Of a stretch of 64,000 nucleotides of DNA, positions 25,516 through 33,772 are shown piece by piece. The notes under the pieces are model-generated. The model had not been told where the DNA came from. It made no database searches and saw only the letters and a program-made list of their open reading frames with translations. The stretch is from positions 930,001-994,000 of the forward strand of contig NZ_CP020105.1 in assembly GCF_002067135.1 (NCBI RefSeq), in the 5' to 3' direction. The position numbers were made by a program, and so were the translations under genes. Source of the stretch: Spirosoma rigui (GTDB lineage: Bacteria; Bacteroidota; Bacteroidia; Cytophagales; Spirosomataceae). Within the stretch, counting starts at the first letter, position 1, and every line of letters starts with the position of its first letter.

Positions 25516-25525
25516 CAGTTATCTG

Positions 25526-25957
25526 TTATTGCATATTTACCTCGATCGGTAACGTGTAAAACACCGATACCGACTGGCCTTTTACTTGCCCGGGACGCCA
25601 GCGGGGCATTTTCTCGACGGCAGCGATGATTGCTGTCATAAACTCCTGCATACCCTTTCGCATCTCTTTGGGCAGGGGTTTGGTAGTAATCCGGACATCA
25701 TGCACCTTGCCCGCCTTGTCGATGATGAATTTTGCCGAGACAGGGCCCGTATTGTAGTTCTTGCGCATCAGCGAACTCGGAAACTTAATGTTCTGCGCCA
25801 GATATTGACTCAGCGCAGCAGCCCCGCCCGGAAACTCCGGCTGTTCCTCAACAACGGTATATACTAATTCTTTGGGCGCTTGAGCCACTGCCTCCACTTG
25901 GCAAAGCGCCATGGTCAGCGTGAGCAGTACCGCGCCCACTTTCAACATAGATTTCAT
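25526..25957 (-). CDS. Secreted TonB C-terminal domain protein
   Basis: 143-residue exported protein. A signal peptide (MKSMLKVGAVLLTLTMALC..., about residues 1-25) is followed directly by a TonB C-terminal domain: EEQPEFPGGAAALSQYLAQN, the FIIDKAGKVHDVRI strand pair and MPRWRPGQVKGQSV. There is no long proline-rich spacer or membrane anchor, so it is a free periplasmic TonB-like domain rather than a full energy transducer. It follows the GGGP synthase gene by two bases, so the two should be co-translated. Confidence 0.8.
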   Translation of the reverse strand: MKSMLKVGAVLLTLTMALCQVEAVAQAPKELVYTVVEEQPEFPGGAAALSQYLAQNIKFPSSLMRKNYNTGPVSAKFIIDKAGKVHDVRITTKPLPKEMRKGMQEFMTAIIAAVEKMPRWRPGQVKGQSVSVFYTLPIEVNMQ

Positions 25958-25959
25958 AG

Positions 25960-26769
25960 TCAGGCCTGAATAACGGACCGATTAAATTCGTGAATAACGG
26001 TTGATAACTGCGGTAGTAAATCCGGATCCCGTTCGATCCCGTTTCCCACAACGATCATGTCAGCACCAGCTTTGAGCGCTTCGTATGCTTTTTCGCCCGT
26101 ATCGATCCCTCCCCCAACAATAAGGGGTGTGTCAATAACTTCCCGAACGGCTGTGATCATAGCGGGTGATACCGGGCGCGCAGCCCCACTGCCGGCATCC
26201 AGGTACATAAGCTGTAACCCAAGCATTTCTCCTGCCATAGCCGTGCAGGCGGCCACGCCGGGTTTATCGTGGGGCAGAGGCATGGTGCCACTAATGTAGG
26301 AAACGGTCGTCTGCGTGCCACTGTCGACCAGCATATAGCCCGTCGGCAGGATTTCCAAACCACTTTTTTTGAGGAGTGGGGCTGCAATGACATGCTGCCC
26401 GATCAGAAAATCGGGGTTGCGACCCGATATGAGTGATAGAAAAAGAACAGCATCGGCCGAGGGCTCGATGTGTAGTGGATTGCCGGGAAAAAGAACAACG
26501 GGCGTTGACGAATGTCGACGAATGGTGGCAATGACCTCTTTATGGACGTATTCAGTTACCAGACTACCCCCTACCAGAAAAAAATCAACGGGGTAACTCG
26601 CCGTGCGGTTGAGCAGGGATATAAACGAGTCTTGCCCGACCTTATCCGGATCGAGCAAGACAGCAAGCGATTTCTGACCCGACGCCTTACGGCTCCGAAG
26701 TGAAATCAACAGGTTGTGTTGTTGCCTTTTCGTGGTATCTGGTTGGCTCAGCGGTTGGATTGATGGCAT
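25960..26769 (-). CDS. Geranylgeranylglyceryl phosphate synthase family protein
   Basis: Up to 269 residues, TIM-barrel prenyltransferase of the PcrB/GGGPS family, which joins a long polyprenyl diphosphate to glycerol 1-phosphate, the first ether bond of archaeal-type lipids. Motifs: LLDPDKV (glycerol-phosphate site), FFLVGGSLV, LFPGNPLHI, YLDAGSGAARPV and the phosphate-binding IVGGGIDTGEKA ... VVGNGIE. Bacteroidota encode group II members. The ATG at 26769 overlaps the previous gene by 83 bases; a TTG at 26709 would give about 249 aa and a 23-base overlap, so the true start is uncertain. Product and prenyl length in this organism are not known from sequence. Confidence 0.88.
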   Translation of the reverse strand: MPSIQPLSQPDTTKRQQHNLLISLRSRKASGQKSLAVLLDPDKVGQDSFISLLNRTASYPVDFFLVGGSLVTEYVHKEVIATIRRHSSTPVVLFPGNPLHIEPSADAVLFLSLISGRNPDFLIGQHVIAAPLLKKSGLEILPTGYMLVDSGTQTTVSYISGTMPLPHDKPGVAACTAMAGEMLGLQLMYLDAGSGAARPVSPAMITAVREVIDTPLIVGGGIDTGEKAYEALKAGADMIVVGNGIERDPDLLPQLSTVIHEFNRSVIQA

Positions 26770-27217
26770 TATTCTGACGGATGCGGCTCAGAAATCCAGC
26801 TAGCTGTTCCCGGGCAATATTGGTCAGGATGGATGTTACCAACCCACCGATCAACCCACTGGCAGCTGCGGACTTTTGCGTTTCTTTCGCCTGTTTCTTA
26901 ACGGCCTGACGCGTTGACGGACGAGCGGGTGCTTCGTCATCATCGCCATCATACTCACTGTCAAAATCGCGATCCTCTGGCTCACCGTATTTCTCGGCGT
27001 AGCGGTACTCATCGGACTTGGGCAGAATAGCATTGGCAACCAAATATACGGCTAAAGCGGCACCCGCTACAAATGCGGCTGTTTTGCCAAGTTCACTGGC
27101 CTCGCCTTTCATAGAATCTACACTGTCTGATATCGACGTTTTAAACCGCTCAGTAGCAGCCATTAATTGGGCCCGCCGGGCAGTAGTGTCAGCAAAGGGT
27201 ACTTTTGGATCTTCCAT
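26687..27217 (-). CDS. Single-pass membrane protein of unknown function
   Basis: 176 residues: a charged N-terminal helix, one membrane helix (about residues 46-66, TAAFVAGAALAVYLVANAIL), a very acidic stretch (about 75-95), a basic patch, and a second weakly hydrophobic glycine-rich segment (ASGLIGGLVTSILTNIA). I do not recognise a domain. It lies between the holin-like gene and the GGGP synthase on the same strand, and its 3' end overlaps the latter. The domain layout is like YtxH-type stress proteins, but without clear identity. Confidence 0.65.
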   Translation of the reverse strand: MEDPKVPFADTTARRAQLMAATERFKTSISDSVDSMKGEASELGKTAAFVAGAALAVYLVANAILPKSDEYRYAEKYGEPEDRDFDSEYDGDDDEAPARPSTRQAVKKQAKETQKSAAASGLIGGLVTSILTNIAREQLAGFLSRIRQNNAINPTAEPTRYHEKATTQPVDFTSEP

Positions 27218-27274
27218 ATGAATGGTATCTACGTACTGTCAATAAAAATTTAATTCTGATTCGTACTTGGTTTA

Positions 27275-27727
27275 TCAATAGGTTCGGGGTGATTGCGGAT
27301 TCTGCGGAGAGTAACCTTCTTGGTTACCCATCGTTGCGCGCGTTTGGGCCATAAGCTCCTGAACGGCATCTGACTTTTCCTCCACTTTTTTCTCCTGGCT
27401 CTTCTTGATCGCACTATAGGCGGCAACCCGAATTTTCGATTTGAAGAAATCTTTACCGGCCATCCAAATTACCGTAAGGATCAGAAAGAAGGCAGCAACG
27501 ATCAGAAAGCCCAGGTAACGACTGTTCGTCACCTCATTAAGGTAAGCAGCCAGCAGGCTGAACAAGAATATTATGGTCATGGTGCCCAGCAGGGCGAGCA
27601 CAATACCGTGAACGCCAACGACAACTCCTTCCTCCAGTTTACCACGGGTTTCAAGCGTAAAAAGCTCGATTCGTGCTTCTAAATAGCGGAATATATTTTC
27701 CCGAATTTCTTCCAAACGTTCCAGCAT
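27275..27727 (-). CDS. Phage-holin-3-6-like (DUF1469) membrane protein
   Basis: About 150 residues with an amphipathic N-terminal helix (LEEIRENIFRYLEARIELF), two strong membrane helices (about residues 35-58 and 67-90) and a charged tail. This matches the Actinobacterial holin-X/phage holin 3-6 family, which in free-living bacteria is a cell-envelope gene, not evidence for a prophage. Start chosen at ATG 27727; ATG 27739 is an equally good alternative and 27796 adds an unlikely peptide. First gene of a minus-strand run with the two genes downstream. Confidence 0.75.
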   Translation of the reverse strand: MLERLEEIRENIFRYLEARIELFTLETRGKLEEGVVVGVHGIVLALLGTMTIIFLFSLLAAYLNEVTNSRYLGFLIVAAFFLILTVIWMAGKDFFKSKIRVAAYSAIKKSQEKKVEEKSDAVQELMAQTRATMGNQEGYSPQNPQSPRTY

Positions 27728-27796
27728 GATTGTGAGCATTTTGTTACACAGCTCTGCGGTATCTACAAAAAAGCGTCCATTTTGTTCAAAAAACAT

Positions 27797-28080
27797 ACCC
27801 TCCCCCTGGCCAGTACGGCTGGTATGTGGCTAACTGCCTTATTTTGAAGGCATCAGCACAACCGGCAAAAAGAATGACTCAAAAAAGACTATCCTGATCA
27901 GAAACGGGCGGCTCAATGAGTAATTTACCGGTTGATAAACAGGGACAGGATTGTGGAAAAAACGCTCATTCGAGCGCGCTTATGGATCTTTTTACCCATA
28001 GACAATGACTATTCGGCATCATCCGGCCAGTAATACCTGAAGGAGGTCGAAGCGTTTCCGGTACTTTTTGGCACCGGCTT
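27797..28080. other. Non-coding spacer between the holin-like gene and the dksA terminator
   Basis: No convincing gene, promoter consensus or long repeat is seen in this stretch. It is upstream of the holin-like gene and downstream of the DksA gene, so regulatory signals for the former are expected but not visible as TAnnTTTG. Confidence 0.5.
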
Positions 28081-28117
28081 AAACAAAAACAGCCCCGGTA
28101 GAAGACTACCGGAGCTG
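28081..28117 (-). terminator. Terminator of the DksA-like gene
   Basis: On the minus strand a stem of agctccggtag/ctaccggggct (within 28117-28090) with a 4-base loop runs into gtttttgttt (28090-28081). Confidence 0.85.
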
Positions 28118-28201
28118 CCTGAAAAGGGTATGTTTGTGTCAGAAGTAACCGCCGTCGATTAATGCGCTAATGACGGAGTAAGAAATCCTGCGTATAGGTT
28201 C

Positions 28202-28588
28202 CTAATTGGACTGACGTAGCTTCGCTTCAATCGTTTGCTGGGTATGAGGTACCGCCCGCAGCCGCTCCTTAGGAATCAGTTTGCCGGTATCCTTGCAGAT
28301 CCCGTAGGTTCCATTCTTGATACGCACCATAGCTGCATCAAGCTGCTGGGTAAACTTCTGCAAACGGGCTGCCAGCTGGCTCAGATTTTCGCGCTCACTA
28401 GTGTCGGCTCCATCTTCCAGCGCCTTTGAGTTACCCGATGTGTTGTCGGTGCCGCTGTCGTTGCGTTTGCTAAGCGTTTCTTTGATATAGTTTAACTCGC
28501 TGCGGGTAGCCTCGAGCTTCTGACTAATCAACTCCTGGAACTCCCGAAGATCTTCTTCAGAATATCGTTTTTTCTCTTCCTGAACCAT
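28202..28588 (-). CDS. TraR/DksA-family regulator with degenerate zinc finger
   Basis: 128-residue protein of the DksA type, which binds the secondary channel of RNA polymerase. A long N-terminal coiled coil (about residues 8-85) ends in the family's acidic tip (DGADTSERENLSQ). The C-terminal segment keeps the fold signature (GTYGICKDTGKLIPKERLRA), but of the four zinc cysteines only one is present; the others are Thr, Thr/Ile and Ala positions. Many Bacteroidota homologues share this loss, so it is probably zinc-independent. It has its own strong promoter and terminator. Confidence 0.9.
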   Translation of the reverse strand: MVQEEKKRYSEEDLREFQELISQKLEATRSELNYIKETLSKRNDSGTDNTSGNSKALEDGADTSERENLSQLAARLQKFTQQLDAAMVRIKNGTYGICKDTGKLIPKERLRAVPHTQQTIEAKLRQSN

Positions 28589-28628
28589 AACGGTTATCTA
28601 TAAGCAGGTGATTGGCTCAATACAGCTG

Positions 28629-28659
28629 CAAAATTAACGTATTTCAGGCTGATTTTCAA
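28629..28659 (-). promoter_or_regulatory. Promoter of the DksA-like gene
   Basis: On the minus strand, TTG (28659-28657), 20 bases, then TAATTTTG (28636-28629). This is the full Bacteroidota consensus at ideal spacing, 40 bases before the ATG. Confidence 0.75.
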
Positions 28660-28910
28660 TGTACCTTTCGATAACTTATAAGGCATAGACAATTTTTATC
28701 TAACTACAGATAAAACAATTATCCAATTTAAATTCTGCTTTCAGGTTCTGCCGTAACAAACTATTCTGATGTTTTCGGCGAACGTAGACGATTATACGGA
28801 AGCACTTTGTTATACTAATCTGAGAAAAAATATACCTTTCATGATATCGTTATTGTTTTGCTAAGTTTGCGACACACTTCATCGCTATTTTTTGTTTACG
28901 TACCAAAGTT
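28660..28910. promoter_or_regulatory. AT-rich divergent spacer with a -7 box for glutamate dehydrogenase
   Basis: The spacer between the DksA-like gene and gdh is AT-rich and holds no gene. TAAGTTTG at 28862-28869 matches TAnnTTTG and lies 41 bases before the ATG at 28911; a TTG at the right distance is not found. Confidence 0.5.
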
Positions 28911-30191
28911 ATGGCTATGGCATATATTGAACCAGCCCCAATAAAAGATAAAGAGAATCCACTTGAGTCAATGATGTCGCGTTTCGACGCGGCAGCCCGT
29001 ATGCTGGGCATATCAGACGAAATGTACGACATCCTCAAAGTACCGGCCCGCCAGGTCATCGTTGGTCTGCCGGTAACGATGGATAACGGTAGCATTCGGG
29101 TTTTTGAAGGGTATCGGGTTATTCACTCCAACATCCTGGGTCCGTCGAAGGGCGGTATCCGGCTTGACCCCGGTGTTCACCTCGACGAGGTTCGGGCGCT
29201 GGCCGCCTGGATGACCTGGAAGTGTGCCGTTGTTGACATCCCCTACGGTGGTGCCAAAGGCGGAATTGCCTGTAACCCACGCGAGATGTCGGCGGGTGAA
29301 ATTGAGCGGCTCATCCGGCAGTATACGGTTGCCATGCTCGACGTGTTTGGCCCTGACCGCGACATTCCGGCCCCCGATATGGGTACCGGTCCCCGTGAGA
29401 TGGCTTGGATTGTGGACGAATACTCGAAAGCAAAAGGTATGACAGTCAACAATGTTGTAACGGGTAAACCACTGGTACTGGGCGGCTCGCTGGGCCGTAC
29501 TGAAGCAACCGGGCGGGGTGTTACCGTGGCAGCGCTGGCGGCTATGGACAAGATGCGCATGAATCCGTACCGTACTACGGCGGCTATTCAGGGCTTTGGG
29601 AATGTAGGCTCGTTTGCGGCCGAACTCCTGCACGAACGTGGGGTGACGGTGGTAGCTGTGAGTGATATTTCGGGCGGGTATTATAACGCTACGGGTATCG
29701 ACATAACCGCAGCCGTTGCGTATCGAAACGCTAATAAAGGTACTCTGGACGGCTTTAGCGGTGCCGAGAAGATCTCAAACGAGGAACTGTTGTCGCTGCC
29801 GGTCGATGTGCTGGTTCCAGCGGCTAAAGAAGACGTTATAACCGACGATAATGCCGGATCGATCCAAGCTAAGATGATTGTTGAAGGGGCCAATGGTCCT
29901 ACGTCAGCCTCGGCCGACGAAATCATCAACAGCAAGGGCATTCTGGTCGTCCCTGACATCCTGGCTAACGCGGGTGGTGTGACTGTCTCCTACTTCGAGT
30001 GGGTGCAAAACCGGATTGGCTATAAATGGACACTTGATCGCATCAACCGCCGGGCCGACCGCGTCATGAAAGACGCATTCGACCGGGTTTTCGATACCTC
30101 TCAAAAGTACCAGGTACCCATGCGGCTGGCGGCTTACATCGTGGCAATTGACAAGGTAGCCAGTACCTATAAATTCCGCGGAGGCTACTGA
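28911..30191 (+). CDS. Glu/Leu/Phe/Val dehydrogenase, probable glutamate dehydrogenase
   Basis: 426-residue enzyme that interconverts glutamate and 2-oxoglutarate with ammonia and NAD(P). The catalytic lysine and glycine-rich substrate loop are in VDIPYGGAKGGI; PAPDMGTG and GGSLGRTEATGRGV follow; the Rossmann turn is QGFGNVGSFAAELL; and VEGANGPTSASADEI closes the active site. The hexameric 45-50 kDa class fits. An acidic residue after the second Rossmann strand is not obvious, so the cofactor is open. psd follows after a 100-base spacer containing an inverted repeat and promoter. Confidence 0.92.
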   Translation: MAMAYIEPAPIKDKENPLESMMSRFDAAARMLGISDEMYDILKVPARQVIVGLPVTMDNGSIRVFEGYRVIHSNILGPSKGGIRLDPGVHLDEVRALAAWMTWKCAVVDIPYGGAKGGIACNPREMSAGEIERLIRQYTVAMLDVFGPDRDIPAPDMGTGPREMAWIVDEYSKAKGMTVNNVVTGKPLVLGGSLGRTEATGRGVTVAALAAMDKMRMNPYRTTAAIQGFGNVGSFAAELLHERGVTVVAVSDISGGYYNATGIDITAAVAYRNANKGTLDGFSGAEKISNEELLSLPVDVLVPAAKEDVITDDNAGSIQAKMIVEGANGPTSASADEIINSKGILVVPDILANAGGVTVSYFEWVQNRIGYKWTLDRINRRADRVMKDAFDRVFDTSQKYQVPMRLAAYIVAIDKVASTYKFRGGY

Positions 30192-30206
30192 TTTAGCCCA
30201 AAAGGT

Positions 30207-30280
30207 ATGATGTGTACTGTATGATGTATAATTTTGCCCGTACTTGATGCATTAAAAATCCATCATACAATACACATCAT
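30207..30280 (+). promoter_or_regulatory. Inverted repeat with -7 box in its loop, upstream of psd
   Basis: Arms of 20 bases (30207-30226 and 30261-30280) pair at 19 of 20 positions, the exception being a possible G-U pair. The 34-base loop starts with TAATTTTG (30229-30236), an exact TAnnTTTG box. The right arm ends 11 bases before the psd ATG. Confidence 0.75.
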
Positions 30281-30291
30281 AAATTTTTGCT

Positions 30292-30954
30292 ATGCGCTTA
30301 CACCGCGAGGGAAACACGATAATGCTTACAACCGGGCTGGTTCTGCTCACGCTGAATCTGCTCGCCTACTTCTTTTTATTTTCCGATAATTCGACGGCAA
30401 CGCTGCTGCTGGCCGTAGCCAGTCTTATTTTGTTTGTGCTGGTCGTTCAGTTTTTCCGGATACCCAACCGATTGCTGACAACGGGCGATACGAAGGTTAT
30501 TGCCCCCGCCGATGGGACGATCGTTGTTATCGAGGAAACGGAAGAAAGTGAGTTTTTCAAGGCGCGCCGTCGGCAGGTTTCCATTTTCATGTCGCCCCTT
30601 AACGTACACGTCAATCGCAATCCTGTATCCGGCATCGTTCGCTATTTCAAATATTACCCGGGCAAATACCTGGTTGCCTGGCACCCGAAATCCAGCACCG
30701 AAAACGAACGGACAACCGTCGTTATCGAATCGCCTAGCGGTGTTCAGGTACTCATGCGGCAAATTGCCGGTGCTGTTGCCCGACGCATCATCTGGTACGT
30801 GAAGGAAGGCCAGCCCGTTGAACAGGGCGATGAAATGGGATTTATTAAGTTTGGCTCCCGTGTGGACGTGTTTCTGCCCCTTGACGCTGAAATACTCGTC
30901 AACATTGGCGACCGTACCAAAGGGGGTGTAACTGTTCTCGCTGACCTGAAATAG
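30292..30954 (+). CDS. psd: Phosphatidylserine decarboxylase
   Basis: Makes phosphatidylethanolamine from phosphatidylserine at the inner membrane. The 220-residue proenzyme is of the short (Psd-B-like) class: two membrane helices at the N-terminus (about residues 10-50), then the catalytic domain with SIFMSPLNVHVNRNP and the self-cleavage site in FIKFGSRVDVFLP, where the Gly-Ser bond is cut to form the pyruvoyl group. No pssA gene is adjacent. Its promoter lies in the loop of an inverted repeat. The convergent SMP-30 gene ends 15 bases downstream. Confidence 0.93.
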   Translation: MRLHREGNTIMLTTGLVLLTLNLLAYFFLFSDNSTATLLLAVASLILFVLVVQFFRIPNRLLTTGDTKVIAPADGTIVVIEETEESEFFKARRRQVSIFMSPLNVHVNRNPVSGIVRYFKYYPGKYLVAWHPKSSTENERTTVVIESPSGVQVLMRQIAGAVARRIIWYVKEGQPVEQGDEMGFIKFGSRVDVFLPLDAEILVNIGDRTKGGVTVLADLK

Positions 30955-30969
30955 GGTCAATTGCAGCCT

Positions 30970-31776
30970 CTACAGTGCAATACTAAGCAGTTCGCCCCGT
31001 TCACTCTCCGTAACGATAAGGCCGAGCCCACCCGAGGGGTCAAAAAAGCAGTTGGTTGGATTTTGGCCGGGTAGCTGAATATCCCGGATGTGGTCGCCGT
31101 CGATTGATAGAACCCGGACAAGCCCCGCGCCCAATACAGCTACGTATAAGTTTCCGTCGGGTCCCACGGCCATCCCATCAGGGCCGGGTGTATGGGCATT
31201 GGCGAGGCCATCGTTCACCTGCGACCATACCCGAATAGTTTCCCAACTCAGCCCTTCATCATCCCAGTACCCTTCCCATATACGCTGGCGATGGGTTTCT
31301 GCGATCAGCAGGGTTTTGGTGGTTGGAAAGAAAGCCAGGCCTTTGGGGTATGACAGCCCATCGGCAATTACCTGCACGACACCATCGGTTGTATAGACCG
31401 CTACATATCCCGTATCGTCCCCGTCCGGGGAGCCCGGGCAGCTAAAAATCAGATTATTGCGGCTGTCGAACAGCAAGTCGTTGGGACTGCTGAGCGGTAT
31501 TCCACCGACTGCGTCCACAATCGTTTCAGTTTTTTTCGTATTGATGTGCGTCCGGCGAATCGAGTTCTGACCCGAATCGCAAAACCAAACGTAGTTGTTG
31601 TGAATAACGGCCCCGGTCGGACGACCGCCCGTGTGTATACGCAATAGGCTTCCATCCTTATCACGACAGATCAGCCCCTCACCTTCCTGTTCTACACACC
31701 AGAGACAACCTGTTTCATCAAATGCAGGTCCTCCCGGAAACTTAAGTCCGTCAACCAGTACACGTACGTTATCCAT
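30970..31776 (-). CDS. SMP-30/gluconolactonase family protein
   Basis: 268-residue six-bladed beta-propeller lactonase. Visible features: GGPAFDETGCLWCVEQEGEG (first blade), SSPNDLLFDSRNNLIF with the metal-binding Asn-Asp, and GPDGMAVGPDGNLYVAVLG with a further metal-site Asp. These enzymes hydrolyse sugar lactones using Ca or Zn. Start at ATG 31776 (MDNVRVLVDGLKFPGG) rather than 31785. No signal peptide. The divergent neighbour is a GMC oxidoreductase, which makes oxidised sugars or alcohols, so a shared role is possible but unproven. Confidence 0.82.
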   Translation of the reverse strand: MDNVRVLVDGLKFPGGPAFDETGCLWCVEQEGEGLICRDKDGSLLRIHTGGRPTGAVIHNNYVWFCDSGQNSIRRTHINTKKTETIVDAVGGIPLSSPNDLLFDSRNNLIFSCPGSPDGDDTGYVAVYTTDGVVQVIADGLSYPKGLAFFPTTKTLLIAETHRQRIWEGYWDDEGLSWETIRVWSQVNDGLANAHTPGPDGMAVGPDGNLYVAVLGAGLVRVLSIDGDHIRDIQLPGQNPTNCFFDPSGGLGLIVTESERGELLSIAL

Positions 31777-31785
31777 ACTACACAA

Positions 31786-32107
31786 TTAGTTACTCACTAC
31801 ATACGCATTGCCTTCCTCCCCATACACGCAGACCAAAAGCCTGCGGAGCTCACGCTAGGGAAGTTTCTCGTTCCTATTTCGTTGTTTGAGGCTTTAGCAA
31901 TATCCAGCTTTTAGGCCAGCCCTACCGGTCGCACCGGTTTTGCCGTACATACGTAGAAGAGGACACATGTCTTTTTGTTCAAAAAACTTAGTGATGCCCA
32001 AACAAATCAGTACCTGTACATAGAACCCCCGAAATCGCACTCCCGTTATTTACAGCATTATTCTACGATTATTTTGTAGCTTCGTAACATACATAAGCCC
32101 CCTAGCT
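31786..32107. other. Divergent spacer between SMP-30 and GMC genes
   Basis: 322 bases with no gene and no exact TAnnTTTG box for either side. The region just before the GMC start (32070-32107) is AT-rich, with ttattttg, one base short of the consensus spacing. Nothing else is evident. Confidence 0.4.
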
Positions 32108-33766
32108 ATGACATACGATTACATTATTGTAGGCGCCGGATCAGCGGGTTGCGTACTGGCCAATCGGCTTTCCGCCGACCCGGCCATACGGGTTCTGTTG
32201 CTGGAAGCGGGTGGTCCGGACACGAAGCTGGAAGTGCACATTCCGGCAGCTTACTCCAAGCTCCATGGCACGGCCGTAGACTGGGGGTTCTGGACCGAAC
32301 CGCAAACGGCGCTCAATGGCCGTCGTATGTACCAGCCCCGGGGAAAAACGCTGGGCGGCTGCAGCTCAACCAATGCCATGGCCTACGTGCGGGGCAATCG
32401 TCATGATTACAACGATTGGGCTGCCTTAGGCAATCCGGGCTGGAGTTACACTGATGTGCTGCCATATTTTATTCGGTCGGAACACAATGAACAGATCAGC
32501 CAGCTCGATGCGCACTACCACGGCCAGAACGGCCCCCTCAACGTAACGTTTGCCACGCGCTTTAGAACACCGCTGGCCGATGCGTTCGTGCGATCATGCC
32601 AGCAAACGGGTATTCGACCCAATCACGATTATAATGGGGCTGAGCAGGAAGGAACCGGTTTCTTTCAGTTTACGATCAAGGACGGTAAACGCCATAGTGC
32701 CGCTACGGCCTTTCTAAAACCCGCCATGAACCGTCCCAATCTGACGGTGATTACCCACGCCATGACCAAACAGGTCATCCTGAGCCACGATCGGGCTACT
32801 GGCGTGGAGTTTGTGACGGGGAAAAATCAGACCCGTATAGCCACGGCTACCAAAGAAGTCATCCTGTCAGCAGGTGCATTCCAGTCACCCCAGCTGCTCA
32901 TGTTATCCGGCATCGGACCAGCCGACGAACTCCGGCGGGCGGGGATCATGTGCCGGAAAGACCTTCCGGGCGTGGGCCAGAATTTGCAGGATCACCTGTT
33001 TTCGGGCGTTAGCAGTTTATGCTCCCAGCGGGGTATCTCGTCGAACTACCACCTCAAGCCCTTTAATCAGCTAAAAGCGCTGGGCCAGTACCTTCTGTCC
33101 AAGAAGGGGCCGATGACAATCAGCCCGCTCGAAGCCGTAGCGTTTTTGAAAACGGACCCTACTCAGGAACGGATCGACATGCAGTTCCATTTCGCGCCGG
33201 TTCACATGGGCGACGACTACACGGTTGATATGTACGACCTCGCCAGCTGGCCCACCACCGATGGCTACCTTATCCTGCCAACGCTATTGAAACCCAAAAG
33301 TGTAGGCTACGTGGGTATACGATCGGCTAATCCCCTCGATACACCGGTGATCCAGCCTAACTACATGGACCACGAAGACGACCGTCAGGTGCTCATCAAT
33401 GGCATGCGACTGGCACTGGATGTGATGGAAGCCGACGGGTTTGGCCCCTATCGCCAGCGGATTCAAACGCCCATCGCCAGCCGCACCGACGATGTTATCT
33501 GGCAGCATATTCTACAGCAGCTGGAGACGGTTTATCACCCCGTTGGGACCTGCAAGATGGGCCCCCAAACCGATGAAATGGCCGTTGTGGGCAGTGATCT
33601 GCGGGTTCGGGGTATCGAAGGGCTCCGGGTGGTTGATGCGTCGATTATGCCCACGATCGTATCGGGTAACACAAACGCGCCGGTGCTGATGATTGCGGAG
33701 AAAGCCGCCGACCTGATTCTGGGAAATCAGCTGGCTGGCGCGGCCCGGCAAACCGTTTCGCACTAA
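32108..33766 (+). CDS. GMC-family FAD oxidoreductase (choline-dehydrogenase-like)
   Basis: 552-residue flavoenzyme. The ADP-binding motif is VGAGSAGCVLANRLS (about residues 7-21), followed by LLLEAGG. GMC signature 1 is seen in RGKTLGGCSSTNAMAYVRG and signature 2 around GAFQSPQLLMLSGIGPA. The catalytic His lies in VYHPVGTCKMG and a second active-site Asn in SGNTNAPVLMIAEKAAD. Oxidises an alcohol (choline, sugar or other) with transfer of electrons to an acceptor; substrate unknown. It has no signal peptide, so it is cytoplasmic. It ends 6 bases from the stop of the convergent AlgJ-like gene. Confidence 0.92.
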   Translation: MTYDYIIVGAGSAGCVLANRLSADPAIRVLLLEAGGPDTKLEVHIPAAYSKLHGTAVDWGFWTEPQTALNGRRMYQPRGKTLGGCSSTNAMAYVRGNRHDYNDWAALGNPGWSYTDVLPYFIRSEHNEQISQLDAHYHGQNGPLNVTFATRFRTPLADAFVRSCQQTGIRPNHDYNGAEQEGTGFFQFTIKDGKRHSAATAFLKPAMNRPNLTVITHAMTKQVILSHDRATGVEFVTGKNQTRIATATKEVILSAGAFQSPQLLMLSGIGPADELRRAGIMCRKDLPGVGQNLQDHLFSGVSSLCSQRGISSNYHLKPFNQLKALGQYLLSKKGPMTISPLEAVAFLKTDPTQERIDMQFHFAPVHMGDDYTVDMYDLASWPTTDGYLILPTLLKPKSVGYVGIRSANPLDTPVIQPNYMDHEDDRQVLINGMRLALDVMEADGFGPYRQRIQTPIASRTDDVIWQHILQQLETVYHPVGTCKMGPQTDEMAVVGSDLRVRGIEGLRVVDASIMPTIVSGNTNAPVLMIAEKAADLILGNQLAGAARQTVSH

Positions 33767-33772
33767 GGAAAA

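Noticed and set aside
27275-27796. Holin-like gene as a sign of a prophage
   Set aside because: This family is common in chromosomal envelope genes of Bacteroidota and no other phage gene, integrase or attachment site is nearby.
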